Positions 1-9,661 are shown, counted from the stretch's first letter. The stretch: 55,107 nt of DNA from Bacteroidota bacterium (GCA_018267575.1 JAFDYF010000087.1:1-55107); one strand, 5' to 3'. Program-made: numbers and translations. The notes: generated by a model not told the origin, from the letters alone.

Positions 1-373
1 TGAGTAACTTAGAAAACTCTAATTAGCCCTGGCACTAAAATAAGGGGAGCTTACATTGTGCCCTCAATAAAGAGTGCTGTCAAAGTAAAAAGCTTTAAAG
101 TATTTCAAAACCTAAATTATTCGTTGTTCATAATTTACCCGAACTTAAATCGGTTAAACTTCCTTATTTCTTTAGATGTCTAACTATAAAACCAAAAGAA
201 AAACAGGTCTCCCGCATTAGCGAAACCCATGCAAATGGGTATCTTTTTAAATCCTTTTATCAATGAATGTTACAATAAAAGATAAAAGAGGTTATCCAAG
301 GGTTAAGGCTTTATTCTTTTCTTTGTGGTCATTTAAAAAAAGCACAACTTGCCCCGATACTAATAAAAAAACC
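1..373. other. Intergenic region before the first gene
   Basis: AT-rich stretch with no convincing ORF on either strand. An in-frame ATG at 263 would extend the first gene, but the added residues look like random basic sequence before a proper signal peptide, so it is not used. The only structure I see is a small hairpin at 225-240 followed by a T-rich run. No exact TAnnTTTG promoter is visible upstream of 374. Confidence 0.6.
225..247 (+). terminator. Possible weak terminator or leader hairpin
   Basis: ACCCAT, loop GCAA, ATGGGT, then ATCTTTTT. The 6-bp stem plus T-run resembles a short intrinsic terminator. It may end a transcript from upstream of the window, or be a leader structure of the gene at 374. 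The stem is short, so confidence is low. Confidence 0.3.
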
Positions 374-1114
374 ATGAATAAAACACTTTTCCTGCTTGCC
401 TTCACTTTAGGCGCATTCGCCAACAGCAATGCACAACCGCACCGGATCGATTCCGTGGCCGTTAGCGTGTTAGACCATATGAGCGCCATGATTGGCAGCC
501 TCCACTCCTGCAACGTTTCTATAAACTCAAATTATGATATCAGCAACAAAGAACTTGGACTGATCAAACATTCCGATGACCAGCAATTATTCTTTCATGG
601 GTCAGATAAAATGTTAATGAAATCTGCAGGTGATAAGGGAACACGTTACTACTTCTATAATGGAAAAACTTTTACTTTTTATTCGATTGACAAAAACCAA
701 TACAGCCAGATACCTGCACCTGCATCGGTTATCAATATGATCGATTCTGTAAATAAGACTTATGGTATTAAATTCCCAGCGGCAGATTTTTTTTATCCGG
801 GCTTTGTGGATGACCTAATTTCGGAATCTCAAAACTTGGTTTTTTTGGGCACTACCAAAATAGGTGAAACCGAATGCTTCCACATAGCCGGTACCGCAAA
901 AGATAAGACTTTTCAATTTTGGATATCGGACGATGCTTTTTTCCTGCCTGTAAAAATGGTGATTGTACATACTACAAAACCTGGCAATCCCCAATATGAA
1001 GCACTGTATTCAAAATGGCAGATCAATCCCGAACTGCCAGATGCACTTTTTGAATTCAATGTGCCTCCCAATTCAAAAAAAATAAAGATGATAGCTATTG
1101 CTAAAAAGAAATAA
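374..1114 (+). CDS. DUF2092 family periplasmic protein
   Basis: A 246-residue exported protein. The chosen ATG gives a textbook signal peptide (MNKTLFLLAFTLGAFANSNA, cleavage probably after the second NA or at AQ). The mature part matches the DUF2092 pattern: an early helix (DHMSAMIGSL), then an extended sheet with a YFYNGKTFTFY segment, an IPAPASVINMIDSV helix, and a hydrophobic DFFYP loop. DUF2092 proteins resemble the LolA/LolB outer-membrane lipoprotein-carrier fold, so binding of a lipid or hydrophobic ligand in the periplasm is a reasonable inference but is not shown. It lies 16 bp before the DUF6515 gene on the same strand, so the two probably form an operon. Confidence 0.8.
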   Translation: MNKTLFLLAFTLGAFANSNAQPHRIDSVAVSVLDHMSAMIGSLHSCNVSINSNYDISNKELGLIKHSDDQQLFFHGSDKMLMKSAGDKGTRYYFYNGKTFTFYSIDKNQYSQIPAPASVINMIDSVNKTYGIKFPAADFFYPGFVDDLISESQNLVFLGTTKIGETECFHIAGTAKDKTFQFWISDDAFFLPVKMVIVHTTKPGNPQYEALYSKWQINPELPDALFEFNVPPNSKKIKMIAIAKKK

Positions 1115-1130
1115 CCACTAAAATTTTTTT

Positions 1131-2090
1131 ATGAAAATCTTCAATGCACCATTTTCAATTTATATATTCTCAACGCTATTGCTCATAATGTTTAGCTTCA
1201 ATGAGGGTTTTTCGCAACGTTTCAACCATCAGAATTTTGGTGGAAATTCGGGTGGAAGGCAGCCACAAGCCCAGCCTCAACCTCAACAACAGTTTCGCCA
1301 ACCCCAACAACAGCAAGCCCCGCAACAAAACCGTCAGCAGGTGATGATGCCACAACCCAATCGCAGAAATGACCCCAGTCCTTATATACCGGAAAACAGG
1401 GTTACCATCAATGGCGGCAGCCGGAATTTTGGCAACCATGATTTTAACAGAGGCAATAATAATGACAACCGCCAAAATATAATGCCTCAAAACCCTGTCA
1501 CCCCTGATAACCGGGATGCTCGTCAATATAGAGCTATTCATGACAATCAGGGGGATAATCAAAATCTTCGTAACGATAGATACGGCCGCGACGAAAACTA
1601 TATCTACCACAGAGACCAATACAGAAGTTACAACGATTATTCCTATCATAATTACCAACCCGCTTATTGGGGGCCTCGTTGGCATCCGATCGGATATTTT
1701 CTTTCCGCATTGGCCGCAGATGCCATTCGGCTTTCCATTGGAAACAGCAATTACTATTATTCTGATGGCTGCTATTATAGCCCTTATAACGACGGATATG
1801 CGGTAGTTCAACCTCCAATGGGCGCAGTGGTTGGTTATTTGCCCGATGGTTATGAGACCGTGCTAGTGGGCAATGATTACTATTATTATTTCGCAGGTGT
1901 GTTTTATATTGACAATGGTCAGGGTTATCAAATGGTGGCAGCCCCTTATGGCGCTATTGTAAGCCAATTGCCTGCAGGTGCGGTAGAACGCGAAATCAAT
2001 GGCGAGATAGTTTTGGAATACAATAATACTTTTTTTGAACCGATTATGCAGGATGGCCAGGATGCCTACCAAGTAGTGCCAGTGAACTGA
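1131..2090 (+). CDS. DUF6515 family envelope protein, Q/N-rich
   Basis: A 319-residue protein with a signal peptide (hydrophobic core at residues 9-22, cleavage near FSQ). Residues 30-170 are low complexity, rich in Gln, Asn, Pro, Arg and Tyr, and probably disordered. Residues 185-319 carry Tyr-rich repeats of the DUF6515 type: two copies of a pattern with small residues, then PDGYE or PAGAV, a conserved Val/Leu strand, and YYYY or FFEP. The family is common in Bacteroidota and has no established function; an extracytoplasmic structural role is inference. It is cotranscribed with the DUF2092 gene upstream (16-bp gap) and is followed by a strong bidirectional hairpin at 2115-2151. Confidence 0.8.
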   Translation: MKIFNAPFSIYIFSTLLLIMFSFNEGFSQRFNHQNFGGNSGGRQPQAQPQPQQQFRQPQQQQAPQQNRQQVMMPQPNRRNDPSPYIPENRVTINGGSRNFGNHDFNRGNNNDNRQNIMPQNPVTPDNRDARQYRAIHDNQGDNQNLRNDRYGRDENYIYHRDQYRSYNDYSYHNYQPAYWGPRWHPIGYFLSALAADAIRLSIGNSNYYYSDGCYYSPYNDGYAVVQPPMGAVVGYLPDGYETVLVGNDYYYYFAGVFYIDNGQGYQMVAAPYGAIVSQLPAGAVEREINGEIVLEYNNTFFEPIMQDGQDAYQVVPVN

Positions 2091-2114
2091 TTATTTATTT
2101 GAAGAATAATAATG

Positions 2115-2151
2115 GAAAGGCCAGCTAGATTGAATGACTAGCTGGTCTTTC
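2115..2151 (+). terminator. Bidirectional hairpin terminator between convergent genes
   Basis: A 14-bp stem (GAAAGGCCAGCTAG paired with CTAGCTGGTCTTTC, one G-T pair) with a 9-nt loop lies between the stop of the DUF6515 gene and the stop of the MFS gene. T-rich sequence follows on the plus side, and the arms end in A- and T-rich runs. It likely ends transcription from both directions. Confidence 0.75.
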
Positions 2152-2154
2152 TAT

Positions 2155-3381
2155 TTATGCCAATCTACTTTTTGCCTGTCCATTGCCTTCTACCAACCAT
2201 TTATAACCCAAGGAAGTGAGGAAACACAAACAGCCCGAAACCCACCATAATGTCTTAAAGCTATAATGACCGGCCACTTGTGCACCAACTGAAGGTCCCA
2301 ACACTTGGGCCGTGGACCAGGCCATGGTATACATACCAGCATACTGCCCTCGGTTCCTGACCGAAGTGCGGGCAACCCAAAAAGCGTTCATAAAAGCCAT
2401 TGCCGATATTTCACCAAAAGTGGCCACCAGCATACATAAGACAGCCAGCATACCTGCACCTGGCAAGAGATTCAACAATAAAAAAGAAATGCCCACAATA
2501 AATACACCACGGCTAATATAGTAGAGGCTTCTGCGCTTGCCTTCCAATGAAAAAACTAGAACCATTTCAATTAGGGCAATCATCACACCACTCATGGCCA
2601 TCAACAAACCAATAGCATATTCTGGTAAGTGAAGCTGTTGTTTGAAATAAACTGGCATGGTGGTAAACAGCTGAAAAAAGCAAACCCCAAACATAATCGT
2701 GCAACCGATAAAAATGATATATCCGCGGTCATGATAAGCCGATTGATACACAGTATCATCAGTATGCTTAACTGGCTTGGTAGCTTCATTGCGTGCAGGC
2801 GATAAAAAACGGGTGAGTAAAATGGCAGCAAGTATATTCGTACAACCATCCACCCAAAACAATAAATGATAATTGATAGAAGCGAGTATGCCCCCAATAG
2901 CACCACCAAAGGCCCAGCCCAAATTAATGGCCATCCGGTTCAATGAAAAGGAACGGGTACGGTTTTCCTCCTTGCTAAAATGTGCGATGGCTGTAGAATT
3001 GGCAGGCCTAAACGCTTCGTTGATCAGGCTCAACAAAAAAGTAAACAAACAGATGAATGGAAAATTTTTAATCTGGCCAAGTATCATAAACATGATGCCA
3101 CCACCACAAAGCGTAACCAATTGCACATAATAAAAGCCAAACCGATCGGTAAGTTTCCCTCCCATCAAGCCACCGCAAACAGCACCCAGCCCAAATAACC
3201 CCATCACAAAACCAGCTTGGCCAATAGAATAGCCCATAGCAGGTTGGGTAAGATAAATGGTCATAAAAGGAATCACCATGGTACCACTTCGGTTTACCAA
3301 TATCACAAAAGACAACAGCCAGGTTGACCGTGACAAACCGCTAAAAGCATTCTTATATAATGATAAAGCACCTGTGAGCAT
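2155..3381 (-). CDS. MFS transporter (drug/proton antiporter type)
   Basis: A 408-residue inner-membrane protein with about 12 hydrophobic segments. The MFS signature is visible between helices 2 and 3: GGLMGGKLTDRFGFYYV (the GxLaDrxGrr loop), and a related charged loop follows the central linker. The short N-terminus and the motif C-like GPSVGA segment in the second half fit a drug or metabolite exporter, but no substrate can be read from sequence. It is transcribed alone on the minus strand; the next minus gene (alkB) ends 86 bp upstream of its start. No exact promoter consensus is visible in that gap. Confidence 0.85.
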   Translation of the reverse strand: MLTGALSLYKNAFSGLSRSTWLLSFVILVNRSGTMVIPFMTIYLTQPAMGYSIGQAGFVMGLFGLGAVCGGLMGGKLTDRFGFYYVQLVTLCGGGIMFMILGQIKNFPFICLFTFLLSLINEAFRPANSTAIAHFSKEENRTRSFSLNRMAINLGWAFGGAIGGILASINYHLLFWVDGCTNILAAILLTRFLSPARNEATKPVKHTDDTVYQSAYHDRGYIIFIGCTIMFGVCFFQLFTTMPVYFKQQLHLPEYAIGLLMAMSGVMIALIEMVLVFSLEGKRRSLYYISRGVFIVGISFLLLNLLPGAGMLAVLCMLVATFGEISAMAFMNAFWVARTSVRNRGQYAGMYTMAWSTAQVLGPSVGAQVAGHYSFKTLWWVSGCLCFLTSLGYKWLVEGNGQAKSRLA

Positions 3382-3467
3382 GTTTGATTGATTAGCGCAT
3401 CGCGAATTTAAAAAATATATTTAGCTCTGTAGCAAAACAAGTCCAAACAGCATTTCCACTAGCCACC

Positions 3468-4544
3468 TTAAACTTTAAGTTTTACTGGTGGCTCAGACAG
3501 CAATGATTTATACTTTTCCATTTGTCTGTTCATTACAAAAAACCAGATTGGGGGAAAAAGGGAAAGCAACATCATACCCGGATATCCGGTAGGAAGTTCA
3601 GGTGCGTCTTCATGATGCCTTAAGAGTTGGTATTTTCTACTGGCTAGATAATGATGGTCGCTATGCCTGCTCAATTCAAAAAGCAATAATCTTCCTATCG
3701 GATGGTCGCTGTTCCAACTATGTCTTGGCAAAGCTCTTTCAAATTTACCATCGGCCATTTTTTTTCTGCTCAGTCCATAGTGTTCGATATAATTGACCGT
3801 TTCCAATAATAAAGCTCCCATAAAGGCGGCAGCTAAATAATACAGCAAAAGTTTCCAGCCAAAAACAAAAAAAATCAATAGAATAAAAACAAGTTGTACA
3901 AACTGCAATTGCAGCGTCTCGTTTTGTAATCCGAATACCCTTCTGTTATTTTTTTGGGCATCCTGACCAGCAATCCTCCATGCACTAATATAGGTGAGGA
4001 TAATGGTTCGGGGATAAAAATGATAGACAGACTCGCCCAATCTGGCACTACTTGGGTCCTTCCTCGTAGCCACATTCTTGTGATGTCCTTTATTATGCTC
4101 AATAAAAAAATGGGTATAAAGGCTGATGAGTAACGATGCTTTTCCCAGCATTTGCTCAAATCGGTTTGAACGATGCCCCAACTCATGACCAACGTTAATG
4201 CCTATTGTACCGCAAAGCATGCCCATGGTAGCAACACGGGCAATCCGATCTGAGAGTGCCAATCCTGGTTCCTGCATGGAATGCAGAAAAATAAAAAGAG
4301 TCGGGTACAAAAGCACTACGCTTAAGTAAAGTAATAAATCATAAACTTTGTCCTTCTTTGCCATTTCTTCTTCTGCTTGGCTCAAATTGCGAATATCCTT
4401 CTTCATCAATAATTCCATCAAGGGTATCAAAACCCATCCAAACAACAACAATAACCAGCAGTAAATACCATGACTGCTAAATGAAATCATCGCTAATACA
4501 TATAGCATAAGAGGCAAGGCATATTTCAAGGCCCTAATATTCAT
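3468..4544 (-). CDS. alkB: Alkane 1-monooxygenase (AlkB family)
   Basis: A 358-residue membrane di-iron hydroxylase. All four histidine motifs of AlkB are present: HELGHR at 120-125, EHNKGHH at 149-155, NYIEHYG at 251-257 and SRHSDHH at 292-298. Hydrophobic segments before and between them fit six transmembrane helices. The family oxidises the terminal methyl group of n-alkanes (or a related hydrophobic chain) using O2 and electrons from rubredoxin. No rubredoxin or rubredoxin reductase gene is in the window, so the electron donor must be elsewhere. It is 24 bp downstream of lspA on the same strand and probably cotranscribed from the lspA promoter. The metabolic substrate is not determinable from sequence. 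Confidence 0.9.
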   Translation of the reverse strand: MNIRALKYALPLMLYVLAMISFSSHGIYCWLLLLFGWVLIPLMELLMKKDIRNLSQAEEEMAKKDKVYDLLLYLSVVLLYPTLFIFLHSMQEPGLALSDRIARVATMGMLCGTIGINVGHELGHRSNRFEQMLGKASLLISLYTHFFIEHNKGHHKNVATRKDPSSARLGESVYHFYPRTIILTYISAWRIAGQDAQKNNRRVFGLQNETLQLQFVQLVFILLIFFVFGWKLLLYYLAAAFMGALLLETVNYIEHYGLSRKKMADGKFERALPRHSWNSDHPIGRLLLFELSRHSDHHYLASRKYQLLRHHEDAPELPTGYPGMMLLSLFPPIWFFVMNRQMEKYKSLLSEPPVKLKV

Positions 4545-4568
4545 AAAACTAATTTACCTCAATAAGGC

Positions 4569-5075
4569 TTAGTTCGTCTCCTGCAAATTTTTTCGTTTGA
4601 GTACAGATTGAAGCAAGATCATGATAGCCCCGGTGGTAATGGACAAATCCGCCATATTGAAAACCCCAGTTTGGAAAATCCCATAGTGGATATAAAAAAA
4701 ATCGGTAACGGACCCATGAACCATTCTATCGAAAATATTACCAATGCCACCACCAATGATAAAACAGATACTCAATAAAGAAAGTGAGGAAAGGTCATGT
4801 TTAGTGAAAACATAGATAGCAGCAAAAATCAGGGCAATCATTGGCAATGCGGATAACAAAATATTCTTTCCTGGTTTTGACAAGGAATCGCCCAAACTGA
4901 GAAAAGCACCGGAATTTTCAACCCTAGTCAATATAAAATGGTTTTTCAATAACTCCACCGTTTCGTTTTCGGCCACTCGTTCCCTAACTATTTTTTTGGA
5001 CACTTGGTCGCACCCAATATTCATCACTATAATCAGCAGAATCACAATAACACGATATATTCTATTGGAAAGCAT
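4569..5075 (-). CDS. lspA: Lipoprotein signal peptidase II
   Basis: A 168-residue inner-membrane aspartic peptidase that removes signal peptides from prolipoproteins after lipidation. Four hydrophobic helices are present, and the catalytic aspartates are Asp116 in GNIFDR and Asp143 in FNMADLS. Other conserved parts are the N-terminal CDQVSK segment and ENSGAF. The length is normal for LspA. The start fits a promoter box (TATCTTTG on the minus strand, 5110-5117) 35 nt upstream. It leads an operon with alkB. Several predicted lipoproteins in this window (for example at 19985, 40571, 41006 and 54178) would be its substrates. Confidence 0.95.
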   Translation of the reverse strand: MLSNRIYRVIVILLIIVMNIGCDQVSKKIVRERVAENETVELLKNHFILTRVENSGAFLSLGDSLSKPGKNILLSALPMIALIFAAIYVFTKHDLSSLSLLSICFIIGGGIGNIFDRMVHGSVTDFFYIHYGIFQTGVFNMADLSITTGAIMILLQSVLKRKNLQETN

Positions 5076-5109
5076 AATGGTTGGTTTAAAAGGATGCCAT
5101 TTTATAGTC

Positions 5110-5117
5110 CAAAGATA
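5110..5117 (-). promoter_or_regulatory. Promoter -7 box for lspA-alkB
   Basis: Reads TATCTTTG on the minus strand, an exact match to the Bacteroidota -7 consensus TAnnTTTG, 35 nt before the lspA start codon. No clear TTTG -33 box was identified. Confidence 0.6.
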
Positions 5118-5290
5118 TATAATTTAGCAGGGAATACTTTTCCCTTTTAGAGCCTCGGTTTTCTTTTCATATCGAAAAAATTTTAAACAACTATCCGGAT
5201 AAGACTTAGGGTGAATATTGCTCATCGGTGCCCATCAACCGCTTAACAATTCCTGAACATTTATTTACTTAACTTTCCGCGCCATTATAG

Positions 5291-7510
5291 ATGCTTATGA
5301 ACCAAATAAACAAAAGCCCCATCAATTCATTGGGCTATCAATTTGTTGAGGACAAATACCTGCCCGTTGGCATGGATGAATATTATCTCCGAAATGAACA
5401 GAATAAAAACCCTATCCCCTACCGTGGGCTAACCGCTTATGAAATCGAGACTTTGGTGCGCAACCGCAACAGTTCCGACGATTGGAACCAGATATTCGTT
5501 TCAGAGGCTTTTACCCCTGAATTGGTAGTAAACTGTAAATTTTTTGGTTTGGTGAGGATTGGGAAATTAGAACCCTATTATCTCGAGTTCCATAACTTGC
5601 GATGCCCTGTGGGTCTTTATAACAGCACCATCATTAGTAGCGATTTGGGTGATAATATATCCGTTGACAATGTGAATTATCTTTCCCATTATATCATTGG
5701 CAATGATGTAATCATTGTAAATGTAAATGAACTGGCCACTACCGACAATGCCAAGTTTGGCAATGGCATATTAAAAGATGGGGAGCCGGAGCATAGAAGA
5801 ATCTGGCTGGAGCTACGGAATGAAAATGCAGGCCGAAGCATTTTACCCTTCGATGGTATGCTGCCCGGCGATGCCTATCTATGGAGCAGTTTCCGCGACG
5901 ATGAAATATTGCAGAAAAAATTCAAAGAATTTACAGAAAAAAAGTTTGACTCCCGCAGGGGTTGCTATGGAAAAATTGGTGATAGAACCGTTATCAAAAA
6001 CTGCCGCATCATCAAAGATTGTATGATTGGTACCGATGCTTATTTAAAAGGCGCCAATAAAATAAAAAACGTTACGCTCAATTCTGCCGCTGACAGCAAG
6101 AGCCAGATTGGTGAAGGCTGCGAAATCGTGAATGGTATTATCGGTTATGGCTGCCGAATTTTTTATGGGGTCAAGGCTGTCCGCTTTATCATGGCCTCCC
6201 ATTCACAATTGAAATATGGCGCCCGCCTCATCAACTCTTATCTAGGTAACAATTCCACTATTTCCTGTTGCGAGGTACTGAACTCACTCATATTCCCGGC
6301 CCACGAGCAACACCATAATAACTCTTTTTTATGTGCCGCATTGCTAATGGGACAAAGCAATATGGCAGCAGGAGCCACCATTGGCTCCAACCATAATTCA
6401 CGCAGTGCAGATGGGGAAATAGTTGCTGGGAGGGGTTTCTGGCCTGGTCTCTGCGTAAGCCTGAAGCATAACTCAAAATTTGCATCTTTTATCATTGTGG
6501 CAAAAGGCGATTATTCATCGGAGTTAAATATCCCGATGCCTTTTTCACTGGTAAGCAACCATCCCAGTAAGGACGAACTAATCGTGATGCCAGCCTATTG
6601 GTTTTTGTACAATATGTACGCACTGGCTCGCAATTCATGGAAGAGTGCCGATCGCGACAAACGCATTGAAAAAATCCAGCAAATTGAATATGATTTTCTG
6701 GCACCCGACAGTATCAATGAAATGATTCATGCACTTGAACTGATGGCAAAATTTACCGGTCAGGCCTATCTAAAAATTCAGGAGAAAAAGAAAAAACATA
6801 CAGAGGCAGATATAATCGCAATCGGCAAAAAACTGCTCGATACAAAAGACCCAATCGTAGATGACTTAGAGATCATTGCCGAAGGTTTTGAAAACAGTAA
6901 CCGAAAAACCAAACTGATCAAAGTACCCAAAGCTTATCCTCTTTTTAAAGAAATGATTATCTATCATGCTGCCTCTCAAATGGTGGAATTCTTTAATCAA
7001 GAGCCTTATCCTGGGCTTAAGGAAGCACAAAAAGCTATGCCGACAACAGGTGGCATTGTGGAATGGGTGAATATTGGAGGCCAATTAATCAAAAAAATGG
7101 AGCTGGAAAAATTGATCAAACAGATTCATACAAGTAAAATCAACGATTGGGATCAGATTCATGGCTTTTACAAGAAAGAAGGAGGGCAAGCAGCTCGGGC
7201 AAGGCTTCAGCACGCATTATCAGCAATGAAAAAAGTGCATGGAATTGATTGTAAAAAAGCAAGTAAAGCAAGCATCAAAAATATTTTATTGAATAGTATT
7301 GCCACAAAGGAATGGATGACGAAACATATTTATCAATCCCGTGCAAAGGATTATGCGAACCCTTTTAGGCAAATGGTTTATGAAAACAGGGCAGAAATGG
7401 ATACCGTTATTGGCAAGCTGGATGACAATAGTTTTATCAATCTCCAAAAGGAAGAAGCCAAAAAATATAAAACATCCGTAAATCGACTCATAAAAAAATT
7501 GGAACTATAA
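5291..7510 (+). CDS. DUF4954 family protein with left-handed beta-helix
   Basis: A 739-residue cytoplasmic-looking protein without a signal peptide. Residues about 190-400 contain hexapeptide-like repeats (strings such as IIKDCMIG, NVTLNSAADSKSQIGEGCEIVNGIIGYGC) typical of the left-handed parallel beta-helix of acyl/nucleotidyl transferases. The flanking parts match DUF4954, a Bacteroidota and spirochaete family of this length and unknown activity. The second half is mostly helical and Lys-rich. A sugar-nucleotide or acyltransferase-type role is inferred from the fold only. Two starts are possible (5291 and 5297). A near-promoter box TAACTTTC lies at 5270-5277. Its 3' end faces the T9SS gene across a hairpin at 7509-7539. 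Confidence 0.8.
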   Translation: MLMNQINKSPINSLGYQFVEDKYLPVGMDEYYLRNEQNKNPIPYRGLTAYEIETLVRNRNSSDDWNQIFVSEAFTPELVVNCKFFGLVRIGKLEPYYLEFHNLRCPVGLYNSTIISSDLGDNISVDNVNYLSHYIIGNDVIIVNVNELATTDNAKFGNGILKDGEPEHRRIWLELRNENAGRSILPFDGMLPGDAYLWSSFRDDEILQKKFKEFTEKKFDSRRGCYGKIGDRTVIKNCRIIKDCMIGTDAYLKGANKIKNVTLNSAADSKSQIGEGCEIVNGIIGYGCRIFYGVKAVRFIMASHSQLKYGARLINSYLGNNSTISCCEVLNSLIFPAHEQHHNNSFLCAALLMGQSNMAAGATIGSNHNSRSADGEIVAGRGFWPGLCVSLKHNSKFASFIIVAKGDYSSELNIPMPFSLVSNHPSKDELIVMPAYWFLYNMYALARNSWKSADRDKRIEKIQQIEYDFLAPDSINEMIHALELMAKFTGQAYLKIQEKKKKHTEADIIAIGKKLLDTKDPIVDDLEIIAEGFENSNRKTKLIKVPKAYPLFKEMIIYHAASQMVEFFNQEPYPGLKEAQKAMPTTGGIVEWVNIGGQLIKKMELEKLIKQIHTSKINDWDQIHGFYKKEGGQAARARLQHALSAMKKVHGIDCKKASKASIKNILLNSIATKEWMTKHIYQSRAKDYANPFRQMVYENRAEMDTVIGKLDDNSFINLQKEEAKKYKTSVNRLIKKLEL

Positions 7511-7539
7511 GGATCCTCTACTAAAAGTAGAAGATCCTT
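7509..7539. terminator. Hairpin between convergent genes
   Basis: AAGGATC, one mismatch, TCTAC, loop TAAAA, GTAGA, GATCCTT: a 12-bp stem that starts at the stop codon of the DUF4954 gene and sits 11 bp from the stop of the T9SS gene. No clean T-run follows directly, so it is a probable bidirectional terminator rather than a textbook one. Confidence 0.5.
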
Positions 7540-7549
7540 ATACAGTTGT

Positions 7550-9661
7550 TTATTTTTTCATAAACCGAACCACCACTTTTTCACCACGGCTGTCAATAGC
7601 AGATATCAAATACATGCCAGAAGACAATCGCTCCAGATCGATTGTAAGGGTATTCCGACCTTTCACTACTTTCAAATTGGTTTTTCTAACTATTCTTCCA
7701 TCCATACTAATAATATTCAGTTGGAAAGATTGATCTTCTTTAGAATCAATCACCAGTTCAGCCGATTGCTCCACTAAATTGGGTTGTACAAAAATCCAAG
7801 GGCGATTGCCATTAAAATTACGAACCGAAACAATTTTACTCAAAATGGAATGACCACTTTTTTCGGCTAACCTTAATTGATAGTATCTGATAGATTGCAG
7901 AGGATTGGTATCAACAAACTCGTATTGGGTTTTATTTGTAGTCCCACCGACCCATGCCATTCTTTTCAATTGGTTGGCTTCGGTCCCGGCTAGAATTTCA
8001 AAACCATCGAGATCGATTGCTTCACTGATTTCCCAATTCAATGTGGTTGCCTCATCCATTCGGTTGGCTGTAAAACCGAGCAATAAAATGGGCAAGGGGT
8101 TTTGGTCTGAGACGCTACTGGCAAGTACAAAATGATTAATTCCCGGATGGAAATCGCTGATCATCTCACTAATAACAGAACCCGCAGCACCTGCCGAACC
8201 AGTGGAAGCCATATTCTTTCGGTCGATCCAAATATTTGAGAACAATTGGGAAGCCCTCAAACTAGCCATATCGGTGACACCTGTACCCGATACAAAGGGA
8301 AAAGACAACTCTACCTGTGCTAAGGCTGACGGATTTGGGTTTGCCTCGATTTCCCAATAACCTTTTGGTGAAATATGATGAATGCCAGTGCCATAATTTG
8401 TACTGATCCCTCTCGCATCCTGATCGATATATTCTGCCGTAAAATTTCCAATAGCATTCTTAAGTTCCAGCCAATGGAGCTGACCAGCCTTGCCTACAGG
8501 GAATAAGAAGTAATCGGTTTCTTTCGATAATTCTTTTCGCAATGGTCCATCAATAAAACTTTGATTGCTGGAACTGCTGTCTGCCGAAAGGCTGCACCCC
8601 GATCCTAAGCTTAATAGGTTCTCCTTAGTAGTAATCAAATTCCCTTTTACCAGTTCCAAGCGATAAGGAATGGATAAAGGCGCTTGAAGTGCAGCACCAT
8701 TTGGGTTATTTATCCTAAAAACAATACTATCAGCGATTGTCCCTTCCATTTTTACGGTTTGCTGTGCTAATCCATTCAGTTCGATGGAGGGATACCCATG
8801 AATTGATCTGGTTATTAAACTTTCGGGCAATTGTATCATATTTCCTTTTATAGAAAAAACGCTATTGACTTGACCATTGGCTAGATTCAGCACCCCTCCT
8901 TCTTGAATAAAATCCCCATACACAAAAATATTTCCATTTTCAGTAGTAAGCTTTATGTTAACAGCCACCCCTGCCCCTATCCGTAAATCACCCCTAACAA
9001 CCAATGTACCCTTACCAGTACCTGTATAAGTTTTAACATTAGCAGTAGATGCCTCTCCCTTGAAAATAAGAGTCCCAAAATATCGATTGCTAATGGAAAG
9101 CGTGTATCCTTTTGTGCCCGGCACGTCAAATTCAAAAATACCCATTTCAGTTCCAGGCATTCTTGATAAAACTTCAACATTCGAGGCATGAGGTCTTTGG
9201 GTGTTTTGAATAAATTTACCTTCATTGTTAATCCTAACCGAATCTGAAATATCTACGGTAGTCCCACTTGTTGCGCCCGAAGAGTTCCTAAAAATGCCCC
9301 CTGCATCAATAATCAATCCATAATCCGACCCGGTAGCAACTAATCCAGGAACTAAATCATTGGTGGTTGGCAGAACCAGTTCAATCTGGTTTCCTCTGCT
9401 AGGGGAAATACGGATAGTTTTCACTGTGACCAAAGTGTTGGGCAAGCTTACCATATAATTTCCTGACAATTGGCTATTATCCAAAACCACTTCATCTGTT
9501 TCAGTGGGTACTGTATTTCCATTCCAATTTGTTGCGGTTTCCCATTTACCATCGGCAGCCTGTCCGGTCCAAACTTTTGATTGTGCCCATAGGTTCGAAA
9601 AAAAGAAGAAAATGAAAGTGCAGCTACAAAATGTCTTGATTGATTGGGTAGCATTTTTCAT
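7550..9661 (-). CDS. T9SS type A sorting domain-containing surface protein
   Basis: A 703-residue secreted protein. It has a signal peptide (residues about 8-27, ending LWAQ), then a VWTG...TNWN...VP...DEVVLDN motif that begins many bacteroidotal beta-helix adhesin-type proteins, and a long Asn/Gly/Ser-rich middle of parallel strands. About residues 520-620 look like a fibronectin/immunoglobulin-type module (LLGFTANRMDEATTLNWE). The last about 80 residues are the T9SS type A C-terminal domain, with LNIISMDGRIV, LSSGMYLISA and the final KVVVRFMKK. The protein should cross the outer membrane through T9SS and be attached or released at the surface. No T9SS machinery genes are in the window. Ligand unknown. 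Confidence 0.9.
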   Translation of the reverse strand: MKNATQSIKTFCSCTFIFFFFSNLWAQSKVWTGQAADGKWETATNWNGNTVPTETDEVVLDNSQLSGNYMVSLPNTLVTVKTIRISPSRGNQIELVLPTTNDLVPGLVATGSDYGLIIDAGGIFRNSSGATSGTTVDISDSVRINNEGKFIQNTQRPHASNVEVLSRMPGTEMGIFEFDVPGTKGYTLSISNRYFGTLIFKGEASTANVKTYTGTGKGTLVVRGDLRIGAGVAVNIKLTTENGNIFVYGDFIQEGGVLNLANGQVNSVFSIKGNMIQLPESLITRSIHGYPSIELNGLAQQTVKMEGTIADSIVFRINNPNGAALQAPLSIPYRLELVKGNLITTKENLLSLGSGCSLSADSSSSNQSFIDGPLRKELSKETDYFLFPVGKAGQLHWLELKNAIGNFTAEYIDQDARGISTNYGTGIHHISPKGYWEIEANPNPSALAQVELSFPFVSGTGVTDMASLRASQLFSNIWIDRKNMASTGSAGAAGSVISEMISDFHPGINHFVLASSVSDQNPLPILLLGFTANRMDEATTLNWEISEAIDLDGFEILAGTEANQLKRMAWVGGTTNKTQYEFVDTNPLQSIRYYQLRLAEKSGHSILSKIVSVRNFNGNRPWIFVQPNLVEQSAELVIDSKEDQSFQLNIISMDGRIVRKTNLKVVKGRNTLTIDLERLSSGMYLISAIDSRGEKVVVRFMKK

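Noticed and set aside
263..373. N-terminal extension of the DUF2092 gene from the ATG at 263
   Set aside because: It would bury the signal peptide behind about 37 basic residues; the ATG at 374 starts a proper one.
1176..1811. 211-residue minus-strand ORF opposite the DUF6515 gene
   Set aside because: It mirrors low-complexity, repeat-rich coding sequence; the translation is Ile/Val-rich without a known domain.
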